64,000 nt of DNA, from contig JAJFGF010000062.1 in the NCBI GenBank assembly GCA_021776245.1, positions 55,742 through 119,741 of the forward strand, read 5' to 3'. This DNA is from Hyphococcus sp. (GTDB lineage Bacteria > Pseudomonadota > Alphaproteobacteria > Caulobacterales > Parvularculaceae). Under the pieces are notes generated by a model. It searched no databases and was not told the DNA's origin. It was given only the letters and a program-made list of their open reading frames with translations. Positions 51,491-59,423 of the stretch are shown piece after piece; position 1 is the stretch's first letter, and the number at the start of each line of letters is the position of its first letter. The translations under genes and the position numbers were made by a program.

Positions 51491-51963
51491 AATGACCGGC
51501 GGGCTTTGGCGCGGCCATATTTCTTGCGTTCAACAACACGGCTGTCGCGCGTGAGAAAGCCGCCCTTTTTCAAGACAGGGCGCAATTTCGGCTCAAAATA
51601 GGTCAGCGCTTTGGAAATGCCGTGGCGCACCGCGCCAGCCTGCCCCGAAGGGCCTGAGCCCGTCACGGTACAGTAAACATCATATTGGCCACTGCGTTCA
51701 GCAGCAACCAGCGGCTGCTTGATAATCATCTGCAGCACGGCGCGGCCAAAATATTCAGCGTGGTCTTTCTTATTGACGATAATGCGTCCTGCGCCGGGCT
51801 TGATCCATACGCGGGCGACAGCGGTCTTACGCTTGCCGGTCGCATAGGCGCGGCCCTGATCGTCGATTTTCGGTTCCGGCAGCGCAGCCTGTTCGGGCTC
51901 GGCGGCAATAACGCCTGCTTCCGCGGCGACGTCTTTTAAGTCTTCAAGAGAGGTGGTGCTCAT
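51472..51963 (-). CDS. rpsI: 30S ribosomal protein S9
   Basis: A 163-residue S9 protein. The family core is present ([53 protein letters not shown]). The C terminus ends in the invariant SKR that touches the P-site tRNA. A 30-residue N-terminal extension rich in Glu/Ala is usual in alphaproteobacteria. It follows rplM by 3 bases on the same strand. Confidence 0.97.
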   Translation of the reverse strand: MSTTSLEDLKDVAAEAGVIAAEPEQAALPEPKIDDQGRAYATGKRKTAVARVWIKPGAGRIIVNKKDHAEYFGRAVLQMIIKQPLVAAERSGQYDVYCTVTGSGPSGQAGAVRHGISKALTYFEPKLRPVLKKGGFLTRDSRVVERKKYGRAKARRSFQFSKR

Positions 51964-51966
51964 GGA

Positions 51967-52434
51967 TTAAGCTTCCCGTTTGTTTTTGGCGTTCATCGCG
52001 GCGACGTCGAGCTTTGCAGGGCCTTGCGCCTCATGGGGGTGCTCAGCGCCGGCGTAAATTTTGAGATTGGTCATCTGCTTGCGTGCAAGCGGCGAGTCTT
52101 TCGGCATCATCCGCTCAACGGCTTTCATCAGGATCCGTTCCGGGTGCGCGCCGCCAAGGATTTTTTCCATGGTGCGTTCTTTGATGCCGCCGGGAAAACC
52201 GGTGTGCCAGTAAAATTTCTTGTCCGTCATCTTCTTGCCGGTGAAGACGACTTTTTCTGCGTTGACGACGACGACATTGTCGCCGCAATCCACATGAGGC
52301 GTATAGGCAGGCAGATGCTTGCCGCGGAGACGGGTGGCGATAACCGAAGCGAGGCGGCCCACAACAAGGCCCTCAGCGTCGATCATGATCCACTTCTTCT
52401 CGACTTCCGCCGGTTTCATGGCGTAGGTTTTCAT
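51967..52434 (-). CDS. rplM: 50S ribosomal protein L13
   Basis: A 155-residue L13 protein. Motifs [51 protein letters not shown] and [16 protein letters not shown] are all as expected. I chose ATG 52434 ([15 protein letters not shown]); the frame reaches 52533 without homology. The sequence TTGTCAAATCCTGAA occurs twice in the leader (52434-52467). First gene of the rplM-rpsI operon. Confidence 0.97.
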   Translation of the reverse strand: MKTYAMKPAEVEKKWIMIDAEGLVVGRLASVIATRLRGKHLPAYTPHVDCGDNVVVVNAEKVVFTGKKMTDKKFYWHTGFPGGIKERTMEKILGGAHPERILMKAVERMMPKDSPLARKQMTNLKIYAGAEHPHEAQGPAKLDVAAMNAKNKREA

Positions 52435-52705
52435 TGTCAAATCCTGAAGGTTGTCAAATCCTGAATTATTGAGCTGACGCCATGGCCCATTTGCGGCCCG
52501 CCAGCTAAGCGAGCGCGGCAGGTAGCCGATCACATCACAGCCGTCAACATATTCCGAGAAACTATTTGAAAACAGGGCGATATTTATGTGGTATTATATT
52601 ACCGCCATTTCTAAATGCTCATCTCCCGCCGCCTTGACGGGCGCTGGCGGGCGCAGGAAAAGGCGGGGTCCCAGTTTTTGGAGTCCACTTTTTCGGAGTT
52701 GCCTG

Positions 52706-53854
52706 ATGCGTATCGCCGCCCTCGCCTTTTCCGCTGTTGCCCTGCTTGCCGCCTGTGAACGCGAGACCCCGGAAAACAAAGGCGAAGCGCCGGCGCTGCC
52801 GATCCCGGCGGTCAATGTGACGGTCAGCGATGAGCTGCCGGGCCTTACAGCTTCGGCGACCGGCATTGCGTTTTGGGAGCACCCGACCCTCCCCTTCTCC
52901 AGCCTGTTGATCGTCGCCAATCGAGACGGCGTCGCTTCCTATAATATTGAAGACGGCAATGAAGTCTCGAAAGTCCCCGGCATTAACGCGAAAGGCGCGG
53001 CGGTAAGCTATCTTGGGCGCGGGCCCCAGGCGGCTGGCGTTCTGGCGATTTTTGACGTTGATGCCGGCGCATTCAGGTTTTACGGCGTCGGCAACGCCTC
53101 ACGCACATTTTTGCCGATTGAAGGCGGCCCGGCGATCAGGGGCAATGTGCGCAGCTTTTGTTTTGGCCGCGCCAGCGACAGCGCCGCGCCCACATTATTT
53201 GTCGTGCAAAAAGCCGAACTTTTGATTTTCAATTTTGAAGAGGCCAATAGCGGTCTTGTCCTTGCCGGCGAAGCGACGCTGCCAACCCCCGACGACATTG
53301 CCGCATGCGCCGTCGATATTGACGGGGTGGTTTTAGGGTTGAGTGAAAGCGGCGCCATATACCGCATCGCCGGCGACGACAGCTTCAAAAAGCCCTTTGC
53401 GCGGGCGCCGCTGTCCAATCCGGGCGATGCTGTTATTTTCGCTTTTGAACAGAGCGAAACCAGCAATGACTCTGACAGCGAAGAAACCGTCAGCGGGCAG
53501 ATCGCGCTGCTGGATAAAGACAGCGGCAGTTTGCACATTTTCGATCGGGCGGACGGGCGAGCGCTGGGTGTTGTCACGATTGTCGCGACGGATGAAATTG
53601 AAGGCGTAACCGCCGCCAGCGCCATGGGCGCCACCGGCGGCAATCTAGGCAGCCTTTACCGCAGCGGTGCAATTGCTTTTGGCGTTGACGGCGGCGCCGA
53701 TGGTGAAAATGGCGCAGTAATCCGCCTTGCACCGGTCAGCGGCGTTTTGAATGCGCTGTCGCTCCAGCCGGGCGACGCGATCAGTCCGCGCGGTGCGCTG
53801 CCCGATGCGCAAGACGACAATTTGGTCATTGATATTGAATTCAATCCCGAATGA
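52706..53854 (+). CDS. phytase-like beta-propeller lipoprotein
   Basis: A protein of about 382 residues with a lipoprotein signal (LAFSAVALLAAC). The mature part resembles the 3-phytase/beta-propeller phytase family in pattern: FWEHPTLPFSSLLIVANRDGVASYNIEDG near the start, blades with VLAIFDVDAGAFRFYGV, and a DDIAACAVDIDGVVLGLSE segment. The calcium-rich catalytic sites cannot be confirmed here. I chose ATG 52706 because the lipobox starts there (frame open from 52586). Its stop overlaps the start of the MBL-fold gene (ATGA). Confidence 0.75.
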   Translation: MRIAALAFSAVALLAACERETPENKGEAPALPIPAVNVTVSDELPGLTASATGIAFWEHPTLPFSSLLIVANRDGVASYNIEDGNEVSKVPGINAKGAAVSYLGRGPQAAGVLAIFDVDAGAFRFYGVGNASRTFLPIEGGPAIRGNVRSFCFGRASDSAAPTLFVVQKAELLIFNFEEANSGLVLAGEATLPTPDDIAACAVDIDGVVLGLSESGAIYRIAGDDSFKKPFARAPLSNPGDAVIFAFEQSETSNDSDSEETVSGQIALLDKDSGSLHIFDRADGRALGVVTIVATDEIEGVTAASAMGATGGNLGSLYRSGAIAFGVDGGADGENGAVIRLAPVSGVLNALSLQPGDAISPRGALPDAQDDNLVIDIEFNPE

Positions 53855-54864
53855 TGCGCGTTTCGCGCCTGTTTGCGGCGGCGCTCTGCGCGATCAGCGC
53901 AGGTTCATGCGGGCCCGGCGACAGCCAACCCGCAAAAGAAAAACTCTCCGCAGGAAGCGATGAAGCCATCGAGGGCCGCGGCGCCGATACCGCAAATTGG
54001 TGGGACGCCCTGCCGCGTGAGGAATGGAGCGCCTATCAACGGGTGCTTGAAAGCGATCCATGGTTCGAAGTCTATCGTGTCTTTCCTGACACCTACGCGA
54101 TCTACGAGCCCGGTCATTTCGAGGAAGTGATTTCCTTTCTGATTGTCGGCGAGACCCGCGCGCTGCTGCTGGATACGGGGCTCGGCATTGCGCGCCTTCG
54201 GCCGGTTATTGCATCGCTCACGCAGCTCGATGTCACCGTCGTCAATTCGCACACCCATTACGATCACATTGGCGGCAATTATGAGTTTGACCGGATTGCC
54301 GGCGTCGATCATCCATTCGCGCATGCAAATGCGAATGGCGCGCCAAATGGAGAGGTTGGCGACATGCTGCGCGGCGACTGGGTCTGGAAACCCTTGCCCA
54401 GGGGCGTCGATGCGACAAATTACAAAATCAATCCTTATACAGTCAATGAATTCATCGCTGACGGCGATGTCATCGATCTTGGCGGCGTGCGGCTTGAGGT
54501 GATTGCTGCGCCCGGTCATTCGCCGGACTCGATTTGCCTTTTTGACCGCCAGGGCCGGCGCCTTTTTATGGGCGATGTTTTTTATTTCGCGCCGCTCTAC
54601 GCCCATCTCGAAGGTTCTGATCTCGCCGATTACAAAGCCTCGGCCGAAAAGCTGGCGGCATTACAACCGGAAATCGACACGCTGATCACCGCGCATAATG
54701 CGCCAGTGGCTGACAGTTTTTATCTGGGCCGGATGCGCGATGCATTCACGGCGATCGCGGAAAACCGCGCGGATTTCGTGGAAACCGATGGCGCTCGTGA
54801 ATATGCATTCGAGAACTTCTCCATCATCGCACCGCCGCCTGATTCGAGTCCCTGGCTGAATTGA
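53851..54864 (+). CDS. metallo-beta-lactamase fold hydrolase, lipoprotein
   Basis: A 337-residue protein with a lipoprotein-like signal (LFAAALCAISAGSC). The metal-binding HxHxDH motif is in NSHTHYDHIGGNYEF, and later ligands are APGHSPDSI and TLITAHNAPV. The length and domain order fit a generic MBL-fold hydrolase (glyoxalase II-like class) rather than a beta-lactamase. It is translationally coupled to the phytase-like gene (ATGA at 53851-53854), so the two probably act on one substrate in the periplasm. Confidence 0.87.
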   Translation: MMRVSRLFAAALCAISAGSCGPGDSQPAKEKLSAGSDEAIEGRGADTANWWDALPREEWSAYQRVLESDPWFEVYRVFPDTYAIYEPGHFEEVISFLIVGETRALLLDTGLGIARLRPVIASLTQLDVTVVNSHTHYDHIGGNYEFDRIAGVDHPFAHANANGAPNGEVGDMLRGDWVWKPLPRGVDATNYKINPYTVNEFIADGDVIDLGGVRLEVIAAPGHSPDSICLFDRQGRRLFMGDVFYFAPLYAHLEGSDLADYKASAEKLAALQPEIDTLITAHNAPVADSFYLGRMRDAFTAIAENRADFVETDGAREYAFENFSIIAPPPDSSPWLN

Positions 54865-54994
54865 CGCTGGCGCATTGCCGCTTGGGACAGGCAACCGCGC
54901 ATATATGCTGCCGCGCGCGCCGCCTGCTTCATTTCACATCAGACTCATGATACACGAGATCCAATTGTCATTGGCGCCGCATTGATTTGGTCTT

Positions 54995-56359
54995 ATGGAA
55001 AAATTCTTCTTAAAACGTCTGAAATTTTCTGCTGAAGTCTGGCAAATCGTTCTATTGTTGCTGGTTGCGATTCTTGGCGTGATCGGTTTCGGCGCGCTGG
55101 TGGAACTTGGCGCCACTCGCGGCGCCCGCGCTTCAAGCGTTTCCAAGTTAGCGCTGGACGCGGCGCGGATACCAGCCACCGGACGCCGAATAACCAGGGA
55201 AATTCTGACGCAGTATAGACCCGCACTTGCCGAACATCAGCGTTTCGAGGGTGAGGCCGGGTTTAAGCGATTCAAGACCAGCGATGATGAAGCTTTGCTG
55301 CTTGCGCGTTATGACGGTGACAAGGGCCAATCGGTCGTTGAGATCATGGATCTTGAAGACGGCGCCGTATTACATCGTTACGAGCCGGGTATTCGCGACC
55401 TCTACGGCCGATCAAAACTAAAAGTAGAGATCGCTGGAGTGCGGCGCGACAAAGATTCTAGAAACTTTAGAATTAACCACCCCATTCTTACCGAGGACGG
55501 CGGTCTCCTCTTTCACGGAATGAACACGCCGCTTATGAAAATTGATGCGTGCTCAAACATTGTCTGGATGGTGGACAAAGTATTTCACCATTCGCTTGAG
55601 CGCGATGCGGATGGAAATTTTTGGTCGGCTACTTACCTGTCCCCGCCAGTCGTTGGGTATGTGTCGAGCAGCTGGCATGACGACGCCCTTATTCAGATCT
55701 CCCCGGATGGAGAAGTCCTGTACGTAAAATCTGTCGCGGAAATCCTTATCGAGAACGATCTGCAGCACCTTGTCTATAGCGGCGGCAGTTATTCGGTTGA
55801 TCAGTTGCACCTGAACGACGTGCAACCAGTCATGACCGATGGCCCATATTGGCGCAAAGGCGACTTGTTTTTGAGTTTGCGCCGCCGCTCCGCAATTGTG
55901 CTTTATCGTCCGTCAACGAATGAGATTATTTGGCTCCGCCAAGGCCCCTGGATGATGCAACATGACGTCGACATTTTGAATGATCACGAAATCGCAATAT
56001 TTGATAACAACACAGGAGTTTTTGAATGGGGGCAACATGTCCTGGGTGTCAACGATACGATTATTTACGACTTTTCGACTGGAGAAACAAAAACCCCCTA
56101 TTCTGAAGGCTATAAAATCAACGAAATTCGCACAATCACGGAAGGCTTGAGCGAAGTTCTGCCCGATGGCGAAATTTTCGTTGAAGAACAAAATTATGGA
56201 CGGCTTTTGAAAATGAACACGGAAGGCGAGATCACTTGGCGATTTGTCAATCGGGCCAGTGACGGCAGAAATTATATTGTGAACTGGTCGCGTTATCTCG
56301 ACAAAGCGCAAGCCATTCACACAGCGCAGCTGGCTGAACAAAGCTGCAGCGCCCAATAA
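54995..56359 (+). CDS. arylsulfotransferase (ASST)-like membrane-anchored protein
   Basis: A 454-residue protein with one N-terminal membrane anchor (WQIVLLLLVAILGVIGFGALVEL), then a beta-propeller with motifs typical of the arylsulfotransferase family: LLFHGMNTPLMKIDACSNIVW, FHHSLERDADGNFW, and QHDVDILNDHEIAIFDNNTG. The conserved His residues at FHH and QHD are the usual catalytic positions. No sulfate-activation or DsbL/DsbI partner is nearby. Its codon use is more A+T-rich than its neighbours in places, which hints at transfer. Confidence 0.82.
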   Translation: MEKFFLKRLKFSAEVWQIVLLLLVAILGVIGFGALVELGATRGARASSVSKLALDAARIPATGRRITREILTQYRPALAEHQRFEGEAGFKRFKTSDDEALLLARYDGDKGQSVVEIMDLEDGAVLHRYEPGIRDLYGRSKLKVEIAGVRRDKDSRNFRINHPILTEDGGLLFHGMNTPLMKIDACSNIVWMVDKVFHHSLERDADGNFWSATYLSPPVVGYVSSSWHDDALIQISPDGEVLYVKSVAEILIENDLQHLVYSGGSYSVDQLHLNDVQPVMTDGPYWRKGDLFLSLRRRSAIVLYRPSTNEIIWLRQGPWMMQHDVDILNDHEIAIFDNNTGVFEWGQHVLGVNDTIIYDFSTGETKTPYSEGYKINEIRTITEGLSEVLPDGEIFVEEQNYGRLLKMNTEGEITWRFVNRASDGRNYIVNWSRYLDKAQAIHTAQLAEQSCSAQ

Positions 56360-56376
56360 ATAATACTTCCATTACA

Positions 56377-57438
56377 TTAGGTGCTGCGGGGACTGCCGCT
56401 CAACCCATGCGCCGCATAAAGCGCAACAGCGAGAACCCCGAGGGCGCCCGCCTGATGCAACAGCCCAAGCGATATTGGCGTTGCCGCAAGCAGCGTCCAG
56501 ACGCCCAGCACAATCTGTAAGCCCACAGCGGCAAGAACCATCCGCGCCCGCGGCGCAAGCGGCGTTTTACGCGCGGCAAACCAGAACCAAAGTGCGCCCG
56601 CCGCGACGAGATAAGCGCCGAGGCGATGATTAAATTGCGCCGCCGCAATCGTTTCAAAAAGATCGTTGAGACCCGGCGCGCCGGCAAAATATCCGTCGGG
56701 AAAAAACTTCCCGCCCATCAAGGGCCAGGTGTTAAACGTGCGCCCGCCGCGCAAACCGGCAACGAAAGCGCCGAGCATCATCTGCGCAAAGACGCCGGCG
56801 GCAAGCGCCGTCGCGCCAAAAAACAATCCGCGCGGCGCAGCAATTTTTACCGATGGCCACAAATCAAGCGCCAGCCAGAACATCAGCGCAAACAGAATCA
56901 CAGCGAGTGATAAATGCGCCGCCAGACGATACTGACTGACATCGATGCGCTCGGCGAGCCCCGACTGCACCATGTACCAGCCCAGTGCGCCTTGCAGGCC
57001 CCCGAGAAGAAAAAGACCAAAAAGCTTACAGGCCAGTCCCCGCGTTGTTTGTTTTGTGACGACAAAGAACAACAGCGGGAAGATGAATGCGAGCCCGATC
57101 ACGCGGCCAAGAAAGCGATGTCCCCATTCCCACCAATAGATCGCCTTGAATTCGTCAAGGCTCATCCCGAAATTGACGGTCTCATATTCAGGAATGGTCT
57201 TGTATTTTTCAAACTCGTCGAGCCACGCCGCCTCGCCAAGCGGCGGAATGGCGCCGGTCACGGGCCGCCATTCAGTGATCGACAGCCCGGAATCCGTCAG
57301 CCGCGTCGCGCCGCCGACAATCACCATCGCAGCGACAAGCCCGCACATGACGAACAGCCAGATCGCGATGCGCTGCGCCGATCGGCGATCCGCCGCGCCG
57401 GCATTTTGCGCCTGGTCCCATATGCTGATAGTGCCCAT
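56377..57438 (-). CDS. ctaA: heme A synthase, COX15/CtaA family
   Basis: A 353-residue membrane protein with eight helices that oxidises the C8 methyl of heme O to heme A for cytochrome c oxidase. Family motifs: VIVGGATRLTDSGLSITEWRPVTGAIPP, WWEWGHRFLGR, GALGWYMVQSGL, RLAAHLSLA and FNHRLGAYLV, giving the heme-binding His residues in helices 2, 4, 6 and 8. It ends 18 bases from the convergent ASST-like gene. Its upstream region contains repeat family B. Confidence 0.95.
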   Translation of the reverse strand: MGTISIWDQAQNAGAADRRSAQRIAIWLFVMCGLVAAMVIVGGATRLTDSGLSITEWRPVTGAIPPLGEAAWLDEFEKYKTIPEYETVNFGMSLDEFKAIYWWEWGHRFLGRVIGLAFIFPLLFFVVTKQTTRGLACKLFGLFLLGGLQGALGWYMVQSGLAERIDVSQYRLAAHLSLAVILFALMFWLALDLWPSVKIAAPRGLFFGATALAAGVFAQMMLGAFVAGLRGGRTFNTWPLMGGKFFPDGYFAGAPGLNDLFETIAAAQFNHRLGAYLVAAGALWFWFAARKTPLAPRARMVLAAVGLQIVLGVWTLLAATPISLGLLHQAGALGVLAVALYAAHGLSGSPRST

Positions 57439-57510
57439 GATGTGCTTCTATGATAAAGCAGGGACGAGCGCCGCGCGACTCCGCGTCGCGGCCCAAAGAC
57501 CGCGCTAAAG

Positions 57511-57567
57511 GCGCCGGCCCGCGCGCGAAGGCGCGCTTACTAAGATCTCGACCGCCTTCGCGGTCGG
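57511..57567 (-). repeat. dispersed repeat family B, copy 2
   Basis: On the minus strand: CCCGACCGCGAAGGCGGTC, GAGATCTTAGTAAGCGC, GCCTTCGCGCGCGGGCCGGC. It differs from copy 1 (37314-37371) at only a few positions. It lies between divergent ctaA and DUF2842 genes. Confidence 0.75.
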
Positions 57568-57609
57568 GAGCAAGCAGGAACCGGCGCAAAAAGGCAAAAC
57601 AGGATCATC

Positions 57610-57837
57610 ATGGCGCCCCGTCTTAAAAAGCTGATTGGATTTGCGGTCTTTTTGCCGGTGCTGATGCTCTATTTCTTCGCAGCGGCGGCGCTTGGCGAGC
57701 GTGTGCCCAACCATCAACTGCTGAAAGCCGCCTATTACCTGATTGCCGGCGTCGCCTGGGCGTTCCCCGCGAAATATCTGATGGTGTGGATGAATAGCCC
57801 CAAAGCGGCGGCCAAAACCGTTCCGGATCAGGACTGA
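57610..57837 (+). CDS. DUF2842 family membrane protein
   Basis: A 75-residue protein of the DUF2842 family: two membrane helices (IGFAVFLPVLMLYFFAAAALG and LLKAAYYLIAGVAWAFPAKYLMVWM) joined by ERVPNHQ. Widespread in alphaproteobacteria, no known function. It starts 171 bases from ctaA on the opposite strand, so the two may share a regulatory region that includes repeat B. Confidence 0.9.
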   Translation: MAPRLKKLIGFAVFLPVLMLYFFAAAALGERVPNHQLLKAAYYLIAGVAWAFPAKYLMVWMNSPKAAAKTVPDQD

Positions 57838-58023
57838 AGCGACGGGCGCCGATGTCGCGCGCCCATTTGCGTAAACGGTAAACCGCGCAGCGCCGCAAAA
57901 TAAATTTTCCGGATTTGCCGGGTAAGCGCTTTCACTGCGCGAATCAGGCCCCTCCCCAATCAGAGCTAAAATTACAACATAGCGACGTTGTCGTTCCTTC
58001 ATACAATGTGGATTTTGAGCCAT

Positions 58024-59331
58024 TCACTGGTCATTTGGCCCGATAAGATATTTCTTGATCACCGCGTTTAGCTTTTCCTCTCCAATTGCTGACAGCAATT
58101 CCCGGAATTCGGGCGGAATTTTGTGGCCGTATCGGAACGAAATTTGGAAAATGCCTGGTAAAACATCATCCAAATCAGTGTTTCCAGAACCTACTTCATT
58201 TAGCATACGATCAACTTCAGCCCAAAAGCGCACTCCCTGCGAATAAAATAGCGAATAGCGCTCATAGTTTTTGTCCGTATCTATCTGGCGTTGAACTTCA
58301 AGAAGGCCAATTGTAATTTCGGCGTCAAGATCGGTTTCCTGTCGATATATTGCTGTAAGAGCGTCATTTGAGGGAAAGGATTTAAGTGACGCTTTGAGCG
58401 CATAATATTGCGCAAGACTTTCACCAAGCCACTCCGGGCGAGGCCCGGCTGAATGATCGGTTTTTTGAAATTGGTGAAACTGCTCATGGAGAACCAAAAC
58501 AAACGGTCGATAAAAATATTCTGGATCGGGATTTTGTTCTGGTATGACATAGTTTGCCAATAGCGTATCATACCCAGCGGCACCGCTTAGTTCATGTTTA
58601 TCTTTGTGTACGCCAAACCACACGACGCGCAATTTTGGCGCCTGTCTCTCATCAGTTGAATTTAGAACGCTGCCGAAATACTGCAGGGCGGCGGCGTGGC
58701 GTTCCGGTTCGACAAAGGCGGTAACGGCGGAAAGGTCCTCAATGACATAGGAAAGCGAAACTTCGCCAACGTTTATATTATGTTCTGGAGGATTACCCAT
58801 TAGAAAATAGCCCGGCGGTGCCGATAGCGGCGGCAACAAGGAAACCTTTTGTGTTGAATTTGAAGAATTTAAACGAATACGCAAAAACTCTTTATTGTCA
58901 GGCGCCAAACGCAATATTGAGGATGGACCGGATAACAGCCACCACCCATCCATGACCAAGGTCTGCTGGTCAGCAGGACCGAGATCTGACGGGCCAAATT
59001 TAGCAGCGTCCACATGCCATGTGACCTCAGTACAGTCGGACGGAAGCGACCAAGCGCCTAAATTGACCTCCACTAATTTTTGACCGTCGCAGGCGACATC
59101 TCTCACTTGTGACGCGACGTTCATCATCGCAGCTCTTGAGATTAGTTTTTTGGATTTGGCGGCGCTTTCTTTTGGCAATCGCAAGCTAAAATCTAGTTGG
59201 GTCACATGATCTGCATTTATACGTACTTCATATTGCGGCGCCTCTCCGTACGCGGGTGGATCAATATGCGAACAGGCAACAGAGGTGACGACAAAAACGC
59301 TAAGCCAAATCGAGTTTCGTATTAATCGCAC
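58024..59331 (-). CDS. lipoprotein with HExxH gluzincin-like motif, unrecognised family
   Basis: A protein of about 435 residues. A lipoprotein signal (IWLSVFVVTSVAC) begins at GTG 59331; the frame extends to a TTG at 59373. The N-terminal half is beta-rich (KLVEVNLGAWSLPSDCTEVTWHVD). In the C-terminal half, HEQFH (HExxH) is followed after about 18 residues by PEWLGESLAQYYALKA, where the Glu is at the distance of a third zinc ligand. This layout is like M1/M61 gluzincins. I do not recognise the family. Base composition is clearly more A+T-rich than its neighbours, suggesting transfer. Confidence 0.75.
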   Translation of the reverse strand: MRLIRNSIWLSVFVVTSVACSHIDPPAYGEAPQYEVRINADHVTQLDFSLRLPKESAAKSKKLISRAAMMNVASQVRDVACDGQKLVEVNLGAWSLPSDCTEVTWHVDAAKFGPSDLGPADQQTLVMDGWWLLSGPSSILRLAPDNKEFLRIRLNSSNSTQKVSLLPPLSAPPGYFLMGNPPEHNINVGEVSLSYVIEDLSAVTAFVEPERHAAALQYFGSVLNSTDERQAPKLRVVWFGVHKDKHELSGAAGYDTLLANYVIPEQNPDPEYFYRPFVLVLHEQFHQFQKTDHSAGPRPEWLGESLAQYYALKASLKSFPSNDALTAIYRQETDLDAEITIGLLEVQRQIDTDKNYERYSLFYSQGVRFWAEVDRMLNEVGSGNTDLDDVLPGIFQISFRYGHKIPPEFRELLSAIGEEKLNAVIKKYLIGPNDQ

Positions 59332-59423
59332 GAGACAATCCACCGACGTTGCCGTAAACGATACTATCCACAAATGCCGTCATTCGCTATGCAAACAGGC
59401 AATAGAGGAAAAAAGGGAAACTC

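Noticed and set aside
52434..52467. TTGTCAAATCCTGAA duplicated in the rplM leader, considered as an operator or attenuator
   Set aside because: It is a simple 15-base tandem duplication with no pairing potential or known L13-type leader structure; noted only in the rplM entry.
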